The position numbers and the translations under genes were made by a program. A stretch of 64,000 nt of DNA, taken from Taeniopygia guttata (taxonomy: Eukaryota > Chordata > Aves > Passeriformes > Estrildidae). Where the stretch lies: the NCBI RefSeq assembly GCF_048771995.1, contig NC_133030.1:11920001-11984000 (forward strand). The letters run 5' to 3'. Position 1 is the stretch's first letter. Each line of letters opens with the position of its first letter. The notes under the pieces are model-generated. The model did not search any database. It was not told the DNA's origin and worked only from the letters and a program-made list of their open reading frames with translations. Shown piece after piece: positions 1-29,969 of this stretch.

Positions 1-3000
1 CCAGGATCCCGGGGGATCGGGGCCATCCCAGCAGCCCCCCAGCTCCGGGGGACAGAGGGGCTGCGGGGACAACCCTGAGCCCACTGGCACCCCCACCTTC
101 CCCCAGCTCTGTCTCCCTCCCAAACCCACATTCCCCCACCATAACACTGCCCTGCAGCTGACAACAGGAAATTCAGGGCTCCGGGGGGATTCAAGGACTG
201 CTTAGAGCTGGAATGGGCAGCGCTTGCCTCATCAAGCAGTTCGTTAATTAGGGAAGGTCGGATAGGAGGGGGATACACCAGGGGCCTTAGAAACAGCAAA
301 TCAGCACAAAGTTAACTTTTGAAGCAAAATTGAGGGATTCCCGAGGGGATCGGAGCACAGCTGGAATGACACAGGGTGAAATAAACCCAGTCCGGGGTCT
401 CTAAAGCAGCCGCTGACCCCCCCCCAGCCTGGAGGCACCTCTGTCACTCCCCTGCGGGGTGACAGAACCACATTCCCGGGAAGCCCCGGCTCCCGGGAGA
501 GCCGCGTCCTCTCCCACCCCCCGAGCAGCAGCGAGTGCCCATCCCCACGCCCGGGTCCCGGCGCTGGCCGTGCCCGCCGGGGCCATCGGTGCTGGGGCGG
601 GGAGTGGCCGCCGTGGCTCCGCGCAGCCCGGACACCGCGCACACGTGCCAGGAGCCGCTGGGGACACCGAGGCACAGGGAGGGAAAAGCCTCCTGGCCAG
701 AGCTGGCCGCTGTTGGGCAGCCACCAAACCCACGTGTTGGAGCCCCAAACCCCCGGCAGCACCCTGGTCAGTGGAAGGGGACAGGCTGCGTGGCAGGGCG
801 AGTGACACCGGCTCTCCCCAGGGACCGTGGGGACAGTGGCGATGGTGGCCGTGGGAGTGGCCGGCACGTACCTGGCTGGGTGGCCCCGGAGGGCCGTTGT
901 CCTGCAGCATCCTCGGGCGGGCAGGTGCACCCCTGGGTGCTGCGGGGTGCGGGTGGGCACTGGCGTCTGCGGCGGGCGTGGGGCGCTCAGGCCCGCCCCG
1001 CACCTCGCCCAACCAGTCTCCTCGCCGGGGTTTTGCATGGAACACGCTCGCCTCCCCGCCAAGGCTGGGATCTCGGGGCTCACTGGGGCTCCTCAAAATC
1101 TTCAGCACAGCCAGGGGTCCGGGGGGGGGCAGCCCCCACAGCAGAGTCACATCTTGGCCACCTTCACGATGCTGCAAAGAGTCCCCAGGGATCCCCACCG
1201 CCACCATGGCCATGATCCAATGTGTCGTTCCCACCACATCCCCCTGAACAGCCAGCTCAGGGCACCCATGGGTGTAACAGGGAGGGTTTGGAGGTGTCAG
1301 AAGGAGAAGATGGAGAGGCAGAGTTTGGGGGGCACAGACATTTTTTGGGATGCAGGGGGCTCCCCCTGGTTCACAGGGAGCGTGTTTGTGTGCGTGGGAT
1401 GGAGCAGCAGCCCTTTGAAGCCAGATAAGCTGAGAGGGAGCGTTTGAAACGGGCCAAACCAGTTTGGGGGGGTCACCGCTTAGCTCCTACCACCACTAAC
1501 CCAGGCCCCCCACCACACCCCACACTCTCCAGGGAACGCCAGGAGGGAGCCCCCCAGTGCAGAACCCAGTGCAGGGCAGGAGGTGCCAGGACCCTCCACG
1601 TGGCCACTGCTGTCACGCGTGGCCCGTTCTCAGCCCGGGGGTGTCAGGAGGTCCCTGTGCTCCCCCCAGCCTCCAGGACCTCCCCTCTCAGGCCCATGGC
1701 TGGGGCAGCCCCTCAGCGAGGGAACTCCAGGCTGGAGTTCATCTCCACCGCCCTGACAAGCCCCAACACCTTCGCCGTGTCCCCGCGGGGCAGGGAGGGC
1801 CAGGGCTGATCCTCCAGGAGTGGGGACCTGCCTGCACCTCGCTGTCACCTGGGGCTCCAACACCTGGCCAGGGAGAGAGGCTCCCTGTGGCTCCTGCAAT
1901 CCCCGTGATCCCTGTCTGAACCCGTGGCCACAGCTTAGCCACCACTGGAGAAACAAACCCTCCAGCACTGTGCTGCTGGCCCTGTCCCAAAACTGTCCCC
2001 AGCACCAGAGGGGATGGCACTGCTGGCACCAGTCCCTCCCAGCACCAGCTCTGGATTTGGCTGGTGCCCACTCCAATGGTGGTGGCTTTTGGAGCTCTCC
2101 CGGCTGGGAAGCTGCTGGAAAAGCTGTGCCTAAGGCCAGGCTGGTTTTGGGATAGGACTGGTGGCCCGGGGGCCATGGGGCCACCCGCTCTGCCCAGCCA
2201 CAGAGCAGCTCCCAGCGCAGCGGGCACAGCCCTCACCCACAACAAAGCGTTCCCAAAGTGCTGCAAAAGAAACAGGGAGCAGGGCAAGGAGAGGGGAGAA
2301 ACAACTCCTGCCTGCCAGGATGGTCCCTTCCCAACAGAGCCTGAGGCCACAGGTACCGAATTTGGGACAACAAGCCCCTGGCTGTGGCTGTTTCTGATGG
2401 CACATGGGTGGCTGAGCCCTCACCTCAAACTCGGGATGCTCGGAGTGAGCCTGGGGGATACAAATGCAGAATGAAACACCTGGAGGGAAACTCCAAGACT
2501 GTTTCAGGGAGGAGCCCAGGGGATTTGAGACATGGGACCTGGCTGAGGAGCAGGAGCCCATAGTGGGTGGGACACGACAGAACCCTTGAGACACCCACCA
2601 CAAACAGACACAGGTGAGGGGAAGCACCAGCACAGGGCTGGGACGGGGGTGGGCAGGGACAAGTGTGCCAGGACATGCAGGAGCACAGGGAACCGGCACA
2701 GCCCTCCCTGGAGCTGGGTGGAGCCCAGGTGTGGGGCGGAGGCTCAGCAAGCCCGGGCGTGTGGCCGGGCATCAAACAGGGTGCTGCCTCCTCCTCCTCC
2801 TCCTCCCTGCATGGAAACAGCACGGAACGCTTCTGCCCATCCCACCACAGAGAGGAGAACCTCGGGGCCAGGGCACAAAGACCAACCTGGCTCCCATGCC
2901 CTGCATCCCTGTCCAGCTGTGGGGGTGATGGAGAAGAGGGAAATCTCAGCCAAGACATTGATTTTAATTTTTTAAGAATAAAAAAAAGACCAAACCAAAC

Positions 3001-3576
3001 AGACAAAAACTTCCTGAAAACAGCTTCCTACCTCATAATTTCACAGAAATTAGCTTGGAAATGTCATCTGCCCGTACCTGCTCCAGGCTCTGCCTGTCCC
3101 CCCCAGCCCAGCCCCCCCCGGCACGGGCAGTGCCAGCCTCAGGGCTCTGCCCCCCACCCACAGCGTGTCCCGAGTGCCAGACCCCCCTTCCCTTCATGGG
3201 TCCTGGAAGGGGAACAGGAGGGTTTGGGCAGCCTCAGTGGGTTCTTAGCCCCTCCCCAAAGCTCAGCTCCCCAGCCTGACACCAGGACAAGGTACTGGGT
3301 ATTTTAGGGAAGGGCAATGCAGGAAAGGGACTTGCAAAGGGATCCTGGATGCCACAATTCCACCTCCGGTATCCCCAGCCCGGCACAGACCCCCAGGACC
3401 CACCGGCACTAAGGAGTTACGAATTCATTGCTGACTAAATGAGACCCTTGAGAACCAAACCACCACCACCCCACCCGCTCCCCCTCCCCAGGAAAACCGC
3501 AGCGGGCATTGCGTGGCCCCCGTGGTGGCACGGTGACCGTGGTGGTGGGGGACAGGCAGGTGCCAGGGGTCGGGCA
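1..3576. other. Intergenic, no supported gene
   Basis: No reading frame here resembles a known protein, and the long frames are GC-rich shadows without splice-consistent partners. About 440-1080 is strongly GC- and CpG-rich and could be a promoter or CpG island. In mammals PKP3 lies next beyond B4GALNT4 in the same orientation, so this could be the upstream end of a minus-strand PKP3, but no PKP3 coding exon is visible. An ATTAAA on the minus strand at 2963-2968 is a possible B4GALNT4 polyadenylation signal. Confidence 0.5.
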
Positions 3577-21673
<18,097 letters not shown>

Positions 21674-22330
21674 CCTGCCGCCCGCATCGCCCCCGCCGCC
21701 GCCACCACCGCCACCGCCGGGCTAACCCCGGCCCATGGGGCCCCCCGCCCGTCCAGCCGGCGCGCTCCGGGCCGGCCGCGGGGCGGCTGCGGCTCGTGGG
21801 GCCGGGGCTCGGTGCGGGGCTCGGCGGCCCCGGGCCCGCCGGTGCATCGCCCCCCCCGCGCCGCGCCCGCGGGGGGAATGAATGAGCGGGCTCTGCGCGA
21901 GGCCACGCCCCCGCCGGGGAGCGACGGCCCCGCCGGCCAATCGCAGCGCGCCCGCCGCGGGCTCTCCGCCAATGGACGCGCCCCGGGGGCGGGGCCTGCC
22001 GAGGCGCCGCGCGTCTCCATGCCAACGCTCCGGCATCCCCGCGGGGCGCCGCGGGCGCGGCCATGCGGGGCGCGGGGGGGAGCCGCGCCCTCCGCCCTGC
22101 CCCCGGCCCTGCGCAGCGGGAGAGCGGGGCGGTGGCGAGGCGGAACCGAACGGGGTATCCGGGCCGGGAGGACGGAGGGGTCAGAGGGATTGCTGACGCG
22201 GGCCTCGGCGGAGCCGCCCCCCGACCTCTCCCCCCCCACTGCGAGGATGGTACGTTCCCGCCCGGCAGCGGCGGGGCTGCAGCGCCCGGCCCGGTCCGCA
22301 GGGGGGCGCTACCCGCAGGCACGGACCCCA
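21674..22330 (-). promoter_or_regulatory. CpG-rich B4GALNT4 promoter and 5' leader
   Basis: Very GC- and CpG-dense block directly upstream of the B4GALNT4 start codon. It holds two CCAAT boxes (21937-21941 and 21969-21973) and GC boxes such as GGGGGCGGGGCC near 21986. No TATA box is apparent, which fits a CpG-island promoter. The exact start of transcription cannot be fixed from sequence. Confidence 0.75.
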
Positions 22331-22479
22331 CGGGGATCCCTGGGATCAGGGGCGGGATCCCCGGGATCGTCCCGGGAAGATGAGCGCGGGCATCCCTGGG
22401 AGCATCCCCCTGCTGGGTGCGGGCACCCCATGGGGGCTGCGACCCCCCGATTCCCACTCGCTGCGAGTCTCATGTGTTA

Positions 22480-25400
22480 TGAACAAAAGTGCCTTCCTGG
22501 TTCCCATGGTAATACTGGGACACTGCTGGCTTGAGCTAAGTACTGATATTGAAATGTTAATTAGCTAATTGCTCCTGGGAATCACCTACAACCCTACCCA
22601 CACTAGGACCAGGATGCAAAATAAACCAGTGGAATCATGGGTGGGGGTTTTGGGGATGAAAACACCCCTAAAATGGAAGGCTGGGCACAGTGGAGGGGCT
22701 GGATGGGTGCGCTGGTTGGGGAAAAGGGAACCACATCCCTGGTCTGTGTCTAACCTGTCACCATAACCTGTAGAGGACCAGACTGGACTCGGCCTGGGAA
22801 GCAGAAACAAAGGAACAGCTTTTCCTGATGTCACCAAGAGGGAAGGAGAGGGACAGCTGCTGCTGGAGTTCAGCAGCAGGCCCTGCACATCCCCTCACCC
22901 TGCGGCTACCAGGGTGCCAGGAGGAAAGGTGAGAGGACGGTCTGCTGGGACTTCAGCAACAGACTGCACACCTTCTCACCTCCAGCTACCAGTGTGCAAT
23001 GGAGTCTCCAGGGCCAGACTCTGCACACCTTCTGCCCAAGAGCTGAACATTAATAAAGGCACAAGCCCTGTTAATTTCAATTTGGGGGTTCATCTTCGAG
23101 GGACCCTCGGGATTTGCTGGCTACTTGGCCAAAGTTAAGAGTTTTCGACCTTATCGCGGCAGGGAGACCAAGCTTCCTAAGCCTAGTAAGAAGTTTGGGC
23201 AAAAGGCCAAGTAAGAATTGGGGAGAGACTTAGCAGGGGTCCAAGCCTAGAAAGTACAGCAAGAACTCCAAAAAAAAAACAAGCCTAGGCCAAAGAACAA
23301 GAGAACAGAAGACCATAGGTGTGAGTGTGATTAGTGGTTATCCCGGCCAAGAGACAATGTAAAGTGTCCTGAGAGTAGTACCAAGACTGGGAGTTTAGTT
23401 AAAGATTAAGTTCAGTCAAGATATTTAAAATACTCAGTTGTGAGAAAGAACCTGTTGAACTTTAGTTGCATGCCAGTATATTCCATTTTAGAGAGAGAGA
23501 CCATTTAAGGTATATATTTTTTTCTTTTCTTTTTGAAGCCTGAAAATAAGAAGAAGGTATAGCAAAGGAGTGAATCCTTCAAAAGAGAAAGCAAAGAGAA
23601 TTCCCCCTAACAGCCCCTTGGGGTAATTGTTAGACCAATGGGATTCTTGGGAGACCACAAAGGGTCTAGACAAGAGTAAGATGATACATTATAGTACAGA
23701 AGTATGGCTGAAGTTAAAATTACAGGGAGAGTGGCCATGGTATGGAACCCGAGATCAGTAGATGTGTAATCAGTTAAACCAACACCTAGAAGCCCTAAGA
23801 GTATATTTAAGGAAGGAAGAAGAAAAAGCCATAACTAAAGCTAGAATTATGGCCGCAGTTGCTCGAGAAAGTATAAGAGCAGGCAGGTCACCAGCACTGC
23901 TGACTAAGTCAAGTTGAAATAGACCGGGGCCATTACCAAAAAAAAAAAAAAAGACCAACCAGCACCATCATATGAAACAAATAAGAACTTTAATGAGTTG
24001 AGGAAACCTGAGGCTTCACAAAACAATAGGAGGTGCTATTACTGTAGTGAGATAGGACACCTTAAAAAGAAAAATAAAAAGTTTCAGTTTGATGAGGCAA
24101 TGCATAAAGAACAAGAAGTCTTAGAAGAGATTTCAAGGGGAGATGACTAGGGGTGTCAGGGGCTCTATAAGTTAAGAAATCCAATGAACCATCAAGAAGA
24201 GCCCTTGGTAAACTTTGAAGTAAGTCCCCACTATGAAGATTTTGAGTTCTTAGTTGACACAGGGGCAGATAAGGCCAGCATAAACAAGTTACCAGTAATA
24301 GTCACCATTGGGAAGAAGGTCTGTGAGATTTTAGGGGCGGAGGGCAGACCATTTAAAGCATCTATAGCCAAAAATATAAAAATCAAGGGGAATTCTAGAC
24401 AATTTTTGGCAGACTTTATCTGTCTGCCAAATTTAGGAAGTAATCTCTTAGGAAGAGACTTAGAAGTCAAATTAAAGGTAACGCTCACCTCACGAGATAG
24501 AAAGATAGTAGTCCAAGTCATGAATTGACCCACTGGGGAATCCAAGGTTGGTGTGACCACTTTTTACGGGAGAATTTATGTATTAGAGTGTATGACCTGG
24601 AAAAGGCAGTCACAGACGCATACCTCGATACGGGTTAGTCAATAACATTGACTCACACTGAAGTCCATATTTTGTTGCTCAAACTTTGCATCAAGTAACA
24701 AAAGCCCTGGAGATAAAGTAGAGATTGCACACCCCATGGCATCCTCAAAGCTTGGGAACGGTAGAAAGGATGAATAGAACTCTTAAAAATGTAATAACCA
24801 AATTAATTGAAGAGATAACAATGAATTAGCTCAAGTGTTTACCTCTCGCTCTCTTGCACATCAGAACAAGACCTTGGTATGACATAGGGGTTTCTCCTTA
24901 TGAAATGATGTTTGGACTCCCTTTTCTAATCACCCCTTTCAGTACTGCAGATTATTTAGAAGGGGAGGCAGCAACTCAAAAATATTTAAAAATCATAAGA
25001 AAATCCCTAGGCCTCAGAAAGAAGGGGTATCTCCCCCCAAACCTCCCCTCTGGATACCAATGCCCACAACATCAGTCCGGAGGATTGGGTGCTAATAAAA
25101 TCCTGGAACACCACCACTCCACTAACACCCAAATTTGAAGGACCTTTCCAGGTGTTACTCACCACACACACTGCAGTGCAAACCCAAGAAAAAGGACCAG
25201 TGCCACCCCCAGACACCAGACCAGACCCAACAGGGTCACCCACCTCCTCTTGTGCATGGACGGTAATTAAGGGACCAGAAGACATAAAATTGACTTTAAA
25301 GAAGACTTGCTAGAAGCTGATACACAGTAGGGTGTTAATAACTGTTTCTGAGTTATAGTACCATAGCGAACGTTTAAGTACTTTGTAACTGTTTAATAAG

Positions 25401-25575
25401 AATAAGTGTCCTTTAGCCAAAGAAGTCAACCGAAAACAAAAATTTTAGTTAGAATATTATTAAGTCTGCTGGGACTTCTGCAACAGACTGCACACCTCCT
25501 CACCTCCAGCTACCAGTGTGCCACTGAGACTCCAGGGACAGACTCTGCATGCCTTCACACCCTCCGGCTACCAGG
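22480..25575 (+). mobile_element. Broken class I (gammaretrovirus-like) endogenous retrovirus
   Basis: Fossil provirus between B4GALNT4 and the IFITM genes. Visible parts in order: a 5' LTR (about 22480-23079, start uncertain) with AATAAA at 23052-23057; a TTTCA/TTTGGGGG junction like that of murine gammaretroviruses, with a proline-tRNA-like primer site just inside; a gag remnant with one nucleocapsid zinc-knuckle relic near 24030-24070; a protease remnant (LVDTGADKAS, about 24184-24530); an integrase remnant (about 24600-25200, VERMNRTLK); and a partial 3' LTR copy (about 25464-25575). Reverse transcriptase and env are not seen. It is heavily broken and internally deleted. The two LTR stretches differ at roughly a tenth of about 90 compared bases, which suggests an insertion tens of millions of years old (inference). 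Confidence 0.85.
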
Positions 25576-25984
25576 AAAAAGCTACAACAGCGGGGGTGAG
25601 CTCCATGTTGGAAATTTATTATTAAGAGAAAAAATACACTCACAGCTGTGAAAACTAGAGGGCAACAATGCTCTGGGCTGCGACTCCCAGAAAGCAAATC
25701 CCAATTTCCAGGGCGGGGCTCTACTTGTTCCGTTTATTTAATCAGAAACATTCCCGGAGTTGCCAGGAAAAAGTTCCAGGACAACATATCCTGCGGATTG
25801 CAATGCATTAACACAGTTTAATCACTCTCACACCGAGAAGCCTGAGAGGGGGATTCCTTTAAGGGCGTGCAGCCCTCAGCACCAACTGGAGCTTTCCAGG
25901 GATCCCAAATGGCATCCCCAAAAAGTGGCACCAACTGGCCTCAACCCAGTATTTGTGCTAGATAGAGGTGAGCTTGAGGGTCTA
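25576..25984. other. Stretch between the ERV and the purine-rich block
   Basis: I see no gene or recognisable regulatory signal here. Part of it may belong to the ERV or to another degraded repeat. Confidence 0.4.
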
Positions 25985-26392
25985 GCAGGATTTGGGGATT
26001 TCACAGGGATTAGGGACAGAGAAAGAGGGAAGAGTGGGAAAGAAAAAGGGGATAAAAAAGGGGCAATGAAGGGGGCAAAAAAGGGGGGAAAAGTGAGGAA
26101 AAAAAGAAAGGGGAAGGAAAGAACAAGGCAAGGAAAGAAGAAGGCAAAGAAGAGACAAAACAGGAAAAGGGAAGCAAGGGACAACACAGGTGTTAAAAAA
26201 AAAGGGGGGGGGAAAGAATGGGTTAAAGGATGAAGGGAGGATGGGGGGCAGAAAAGGTGACAAGGAAAGGGACAGGGAATCAAGGGGCTGAAGAAAGAAA
26301 AGTTAAGCAAAAAGAGGGCAAAGAACAGGTAAAGATGGAGACAAGGAAGGAAGCGGGGACAGGGAGGGGTAAAGAGAGGGAAAGGGAGCCCG
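25985..26392 (+). repeat. Purine-rich low-complexity tract
   Basis: About 400 bp almost free of pyrimidines on the plus strand, built from irregular GGGAAAG, GAAAG and AAAGGGG units. Both strands give long open frames of lysine/glycine or phenylalanine/proline/serine composition that come only from this bias. It ends about 90 bp before the interferon-response element of the IFITM3-like gene. Confidence 0.85.
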
Positions 26393-26482
26393 GGGTTTTC
26401 CCGCTGCCGAGGAGGAGTCTCCTCTGCCCTTACAGGGGCGTCCGGAGGGCGGTCTATTCCCGCTCCGTGTCCTAAATCTCGA

Positions 26483-26495
26483 GGAAACGAAACCG
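26483..26495 (+). promoter_or_regulatory. Interferon-stimulated response element (ISRE)
   Basis: GGAAACGAAACCG matches the ISRE/IRF consensus GAAANNGAAAC, with the two GAAA half-sites spaced as STAT1-STAT2-IRF9 (ISGF3) and IRF factors require. It lies 102 bp upstream of the IFITM3-like start codon, the usual place for IFITM genes, so interferon induction is expected. Confidence 0.8.
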
Positions 26496-26596
26496 CCACA
26501 GCTGCGCCCGCCCTGCGGTGCCTCCACCTCCCGAAACACTACACTACACTACACGGCTCCCCCAGGTGTCTTTGCCACTGTCCCCAAGACTGCGAC

Positions 26597-27433
26597 ATGC
26601 AGCAGGATCTCCCGCCGTACCAGATGCTGCCGACAGAGGTGAAGATGGAGGAGATGCCCCGGAGCACGACGGTGGTGGTGGAGGAGACACAGCAGCAGCA
26701 GCAGACACCGCCCCGGGACCACCTGGTGTGGTCCCTCTTCACCACCCTGTACGGCAATTTCTGCTGCCTCGGCCTCCTGGCGTTCGTCTTCTCTGTCAAG
26801 GTGTGGAGCCCGGGGGGACACGGGGGGTGGGGGCAGCCCCGGGGACCCCACTGAGTCCCAGACCGCAGGGACACCGACTGAGCCCCCAGCCCGGGATGCC
26901 CCATGGACCCCACAGAGCCCCCGTGGACCCCACTGAGCTCCCGGTGCCAGCGTGACCCAGGGACCCCACAGAGCCTCAGCTGAGGGGTGTCCCGTGGACC
27001 CCACAAACCCCAGACCAGAGGGTGCCCCACAGAGCCCACAGAGTCCCCTCTTCATGGACCACTGACCCCACAGAGTCCCGGCTGGAAGCTCTGGAGATGA
27101 CAGGGGTTTGGGGTGGGCAGTGGGCACCTCATGGTATCCCCGGTGTTTTGGGGGGGGGGGGGTCAACCCAGTCTGGCACCTCCAGGACCTCTCCCACAGC
27201 CCTGAGCCCCGTGGGGTGTCCCCCTCCAGCCCCCTGACCCTGGCTCTGCCTGTCCCCAGTCCAGGGACCGCAAAGTTCTGGGTGACTACAGCGGGGCCCT
27301 GAGCTACGGCTCCACGGCCAAGTACCTGAACATCACGGCCCTGGTGATCAACATCGTCATCGTCGTCGTCGTCATCACCGTCATTGCCACCGTGGTCCTC
27401 CCCAGCATCTTCAGAGCCTACCGACAGCCGTAA
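26597..27433 (+). CDS. IFITM3: Interferon-induced transmembrane protein, IFITM3-like
   Basis: Two coding exons, 26597-26800 and 27260-27433, give 125 aa in the usual CD225 two-exon layout. The N-terminus has PPYQMLP, a YxxPhi endocytic signal at residues 8-11 comparable to YEML of human IFITM3, so late-endosomal action against virus entry is expected. The CD225 core reads [20 protein letters not shown], with the palmitoylated cysteine pair at 56-57, then [13 protein letters not shown] and a C-terminal membrane helix rich in I and V. Departures from human IFITM3: the position of F75 is Leu (CCLGLLAF) and the position of C105 is Tyr (KYLNI). A Gln run occupies residues 32-36. Being the IFITM nearest B4GALNT4 matches IFITM3 in chicken, so the symbol rests on position plus the YxxPhi motif. 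The start is the first ATG after the ISRE. Confidence 0.92.
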
Positions 27434-27816
27434 GGGTAATGGCCGCCCTTAGTGCCATCCTTGCCCCACGGGCTCTGCTTCCCTCCCCGCCCGGGGTTGG
27501 AGCCGGGCATGCCTGGGGAGTGCCCTCCTGCACCGAAACTGCAAAATGACAATCCATGTGCCTCACCCGGCGGCTGCTGCTGTCTGTCCTGCCCCTCTTC
27601 CCTCCCTGCCCCTCTTCCCTCCCCACTCGGAGCTTTTATGGAGCCCTTGCTGATGGCTGCCCTCGCTGGAGGTGTCCTGAAGTTGACTCTGCTCCCCAGA
27701 ACAGCTGAGCACCCCCAACCCTGCCACGGCCTGCTTGCTGCTTTGCTCTGGGAATGGAACCCCAGCTGCCTCAAAACAATTCTGAGAAGGGGCACCCGGC
27801 TCAGAGAAACCCTGAA

Positions 27817-27822
27817 AATAAA
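27817..27822 (+). terminator. Polyadenylation signal of the IFITM3-like gene
   Basis: AATAAA 384 bp past the stop codon, followed by a T-rich stretch. Confidence 0.75.
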
Positions 27823-27839
27823 GTTTTTTTTCACTTTTG

Positions 27840-29550
27840 CCCTGTCTTGGTTTCATATAATGGAGGATGTGGTTTGAGGTTTGTTCTACAGCAGCTTGAC
27901 AGGATGGGAAACAATGTCAGCACGTGGAATGTGCCTCAAGGCAGTGGAAACTGCCCCTCATCACAGAAACAATGCTCAGGGGCCACCTCAGACATCATGA
28001 ACCTGGATAAGGTCATGGTGAGGATGAGGGTGGAATGTGATCCTTGCTGGGATGTCACCAGGAGCACCCCCATCCTCACCAGCCCTCAGGAAGGGTCGGC
28101 AGCAAGCAGAGCTGAGGGCAAGGTGGTTTTGGTGGGGCGGGATGTGCAAAGGGCTTGAGCAGGATGAGCTGGAATGGGATTGAGCAGGGTCAGCAGCGCT
28201 GGAGAGGCTCCCAGAGGGAAGGGGCCAGTGGGTTCTGTGGCTCCATTCCCCATTGCCCCAGCAGGGCTGGATTCCACATCTCCCCCTGCAGCCAGGTGAG
28301 CTGGGATTCTGCTGTGGGATCCTCACAGCCCCCATCCCAGTTAGAACCCGATTTTCCTGGGCACAGCTGCCAGAAAGTACCGGGACTGCATTCCGCGTCT
28401 CGCTCTGCTGGCACGCACAGCCGTTACTTTTGTTATCAAACACATCCCAGCCCAGCAGTTTCCTCATATTTCTGCTCTGGATTCTCTCCCCATCCCACAG
28501 GGGAGGGAACTCTGGCTGCAGAAAGCCACACCAAGCCCCAGCGGTACCTGTCACCTGCTGGAAAGAGTGGCAGGACCGATCCTCCCACCTCGCGCCTCGG
28601 GGCTGCCGCTCCCTGCCCGGGCCCCGGCAGAGCCAGGAGCGATCCCGGTGGGGACATGGAAGATCCTGGCCCCAGCCCATCTGGCAAAGCCTCAATTCTG
28701 CAGCTGGCCTGGCTTCCCCCTTCCCCTCTGCACTCGCCCTCGGCAGGGCCCAGTCCTCGGGGCTGGGGCCCCACAAGAATGGGAACAAAACCGTGGCTTT
28801 TTCTCTCCCCATGAACATCGTCCTGGCAAGACACCACACTCGTAAGATGTCAGAAATCCCACTCACAAACACAGTGGTTATTTGTTGCAGGATTTCTGGC
28901 AATGAGCCTCTGGTGAATCATTTTCTGCTCTGCTTTTTTCCTGGAAAACACGGGCTTCTCGCTGCACGGGCTCCTCCTCCATGGAATCTGCTGCCTGGCC
29001 GGCCCCAGGCTTGGCCTGCCCAAACCCAGCACATCCAATCGGAACTCAGGCCAACAAAGGCCATTGCTCCAAGATCCCCTTACTCCTTCTCCCGGTTTTA
29101 TCAAGTTTCCAGGAAAAATGCAAAGGGCAGCCCCACACAAACCAACACGGAAAAAACTGACCCTTTCCCAGCCCAAAACAATCACCGGCAAAGCCTCCCT
29201 CCTTCCTGCCTGTGACCAGTCCAGGCTGCCATGGACAGCTCCCCGGAGCCCACCTGTCGGCGAAACTCGGGAGGAGAAAAAAAACCCTTCAGCACGATGT
29301 TTGTGGTGACAGGGTGTGACTTTGTCCTGGCCAGGAGGTGCCATGGAAAACGTTCCCATCCACAGATAGCTCCTTATCTGATGTTTCCCTGTATCTATGC
29401 AGACAAAAATAAAAAGAAATTCTTGTTTACAGGTCTTAAATTACACTTAAGAATTACAATTCTTAGTATTTGATCTCCTATTTCGCCTTCAAACCTCATT
29501 TTTCGGTTCTCTCACTGACTAATTTCCCGGACAGGGAGGTGATCTTGATT
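27840..29550. other. Spacer between two IFITM genes
   Basis: I see no coding exon. A weak ISRE-like core in reverse orientation (TTTCGGTTC, 29501-29509) lies about 460 bp upstream of the next IFITM start. The rest is unremarkable. Confidence 0.5.
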
Positions 29551-29600
29551 AATGGTCGCTAATGGTCGCTAATATTCACTAATGTTCGCTAATGGTCTTC
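29551..29600 (+). repeat. 10-bp tandem repeat, five copies
   Basis: Five successive 10-mers based on AATGGTCGCT (two perfect copies, then three with changes), about 370 bp upstream of the second IFITM start codon. Confidence 0.8.
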
Positions 29601-29969
29601 TGGCTTCTCTCAATCTGTGGATGTTCACATCATCGGCCCTCTCCCAGCGAACAGAATCCTTCGAAGAAAATATTGAATTCCCCTCCCTCTTGGAACAGGC
29701 GAACAAACTCCTGATTGTTACATTTTTTAAAATAAAATTTGCATCATTTACGACATCCCCAACCCCCCCCTCAAATTCCCTCGGAGTCCTCTGGGTTCCC
29801 CTAAGTCCCCTTAAGCCCCCCACGTGTCCCCAGAGCTGCTCTGCACCCCCAGACTGCGTGGGCTGGGGGTCCCAGAGGGCCGTGCCCTCCCTCCCTCTGC
29901 GGGGCGGTGCGGGGCCGGTCCCCCGCCCTGACAACGCTCCGTTCCCGTTCCAGACCTTCATTCCCGGCC

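Noticed and set aside
401-1447. Several overlapping open frames of 200-280 codons on both strands
   Set aside because: They overlap each other in a CpG-rich stretch with low-complexity Pro/Arg/Gly translations. None resembles PKP3 or another protein.
25876-26499. 207-codon Phe/Pro/Ser-rich frame and its Lys-rich opposite
   Set aside because: Produced by the purine-only tract. It has no domain and a composition set by strand bias.
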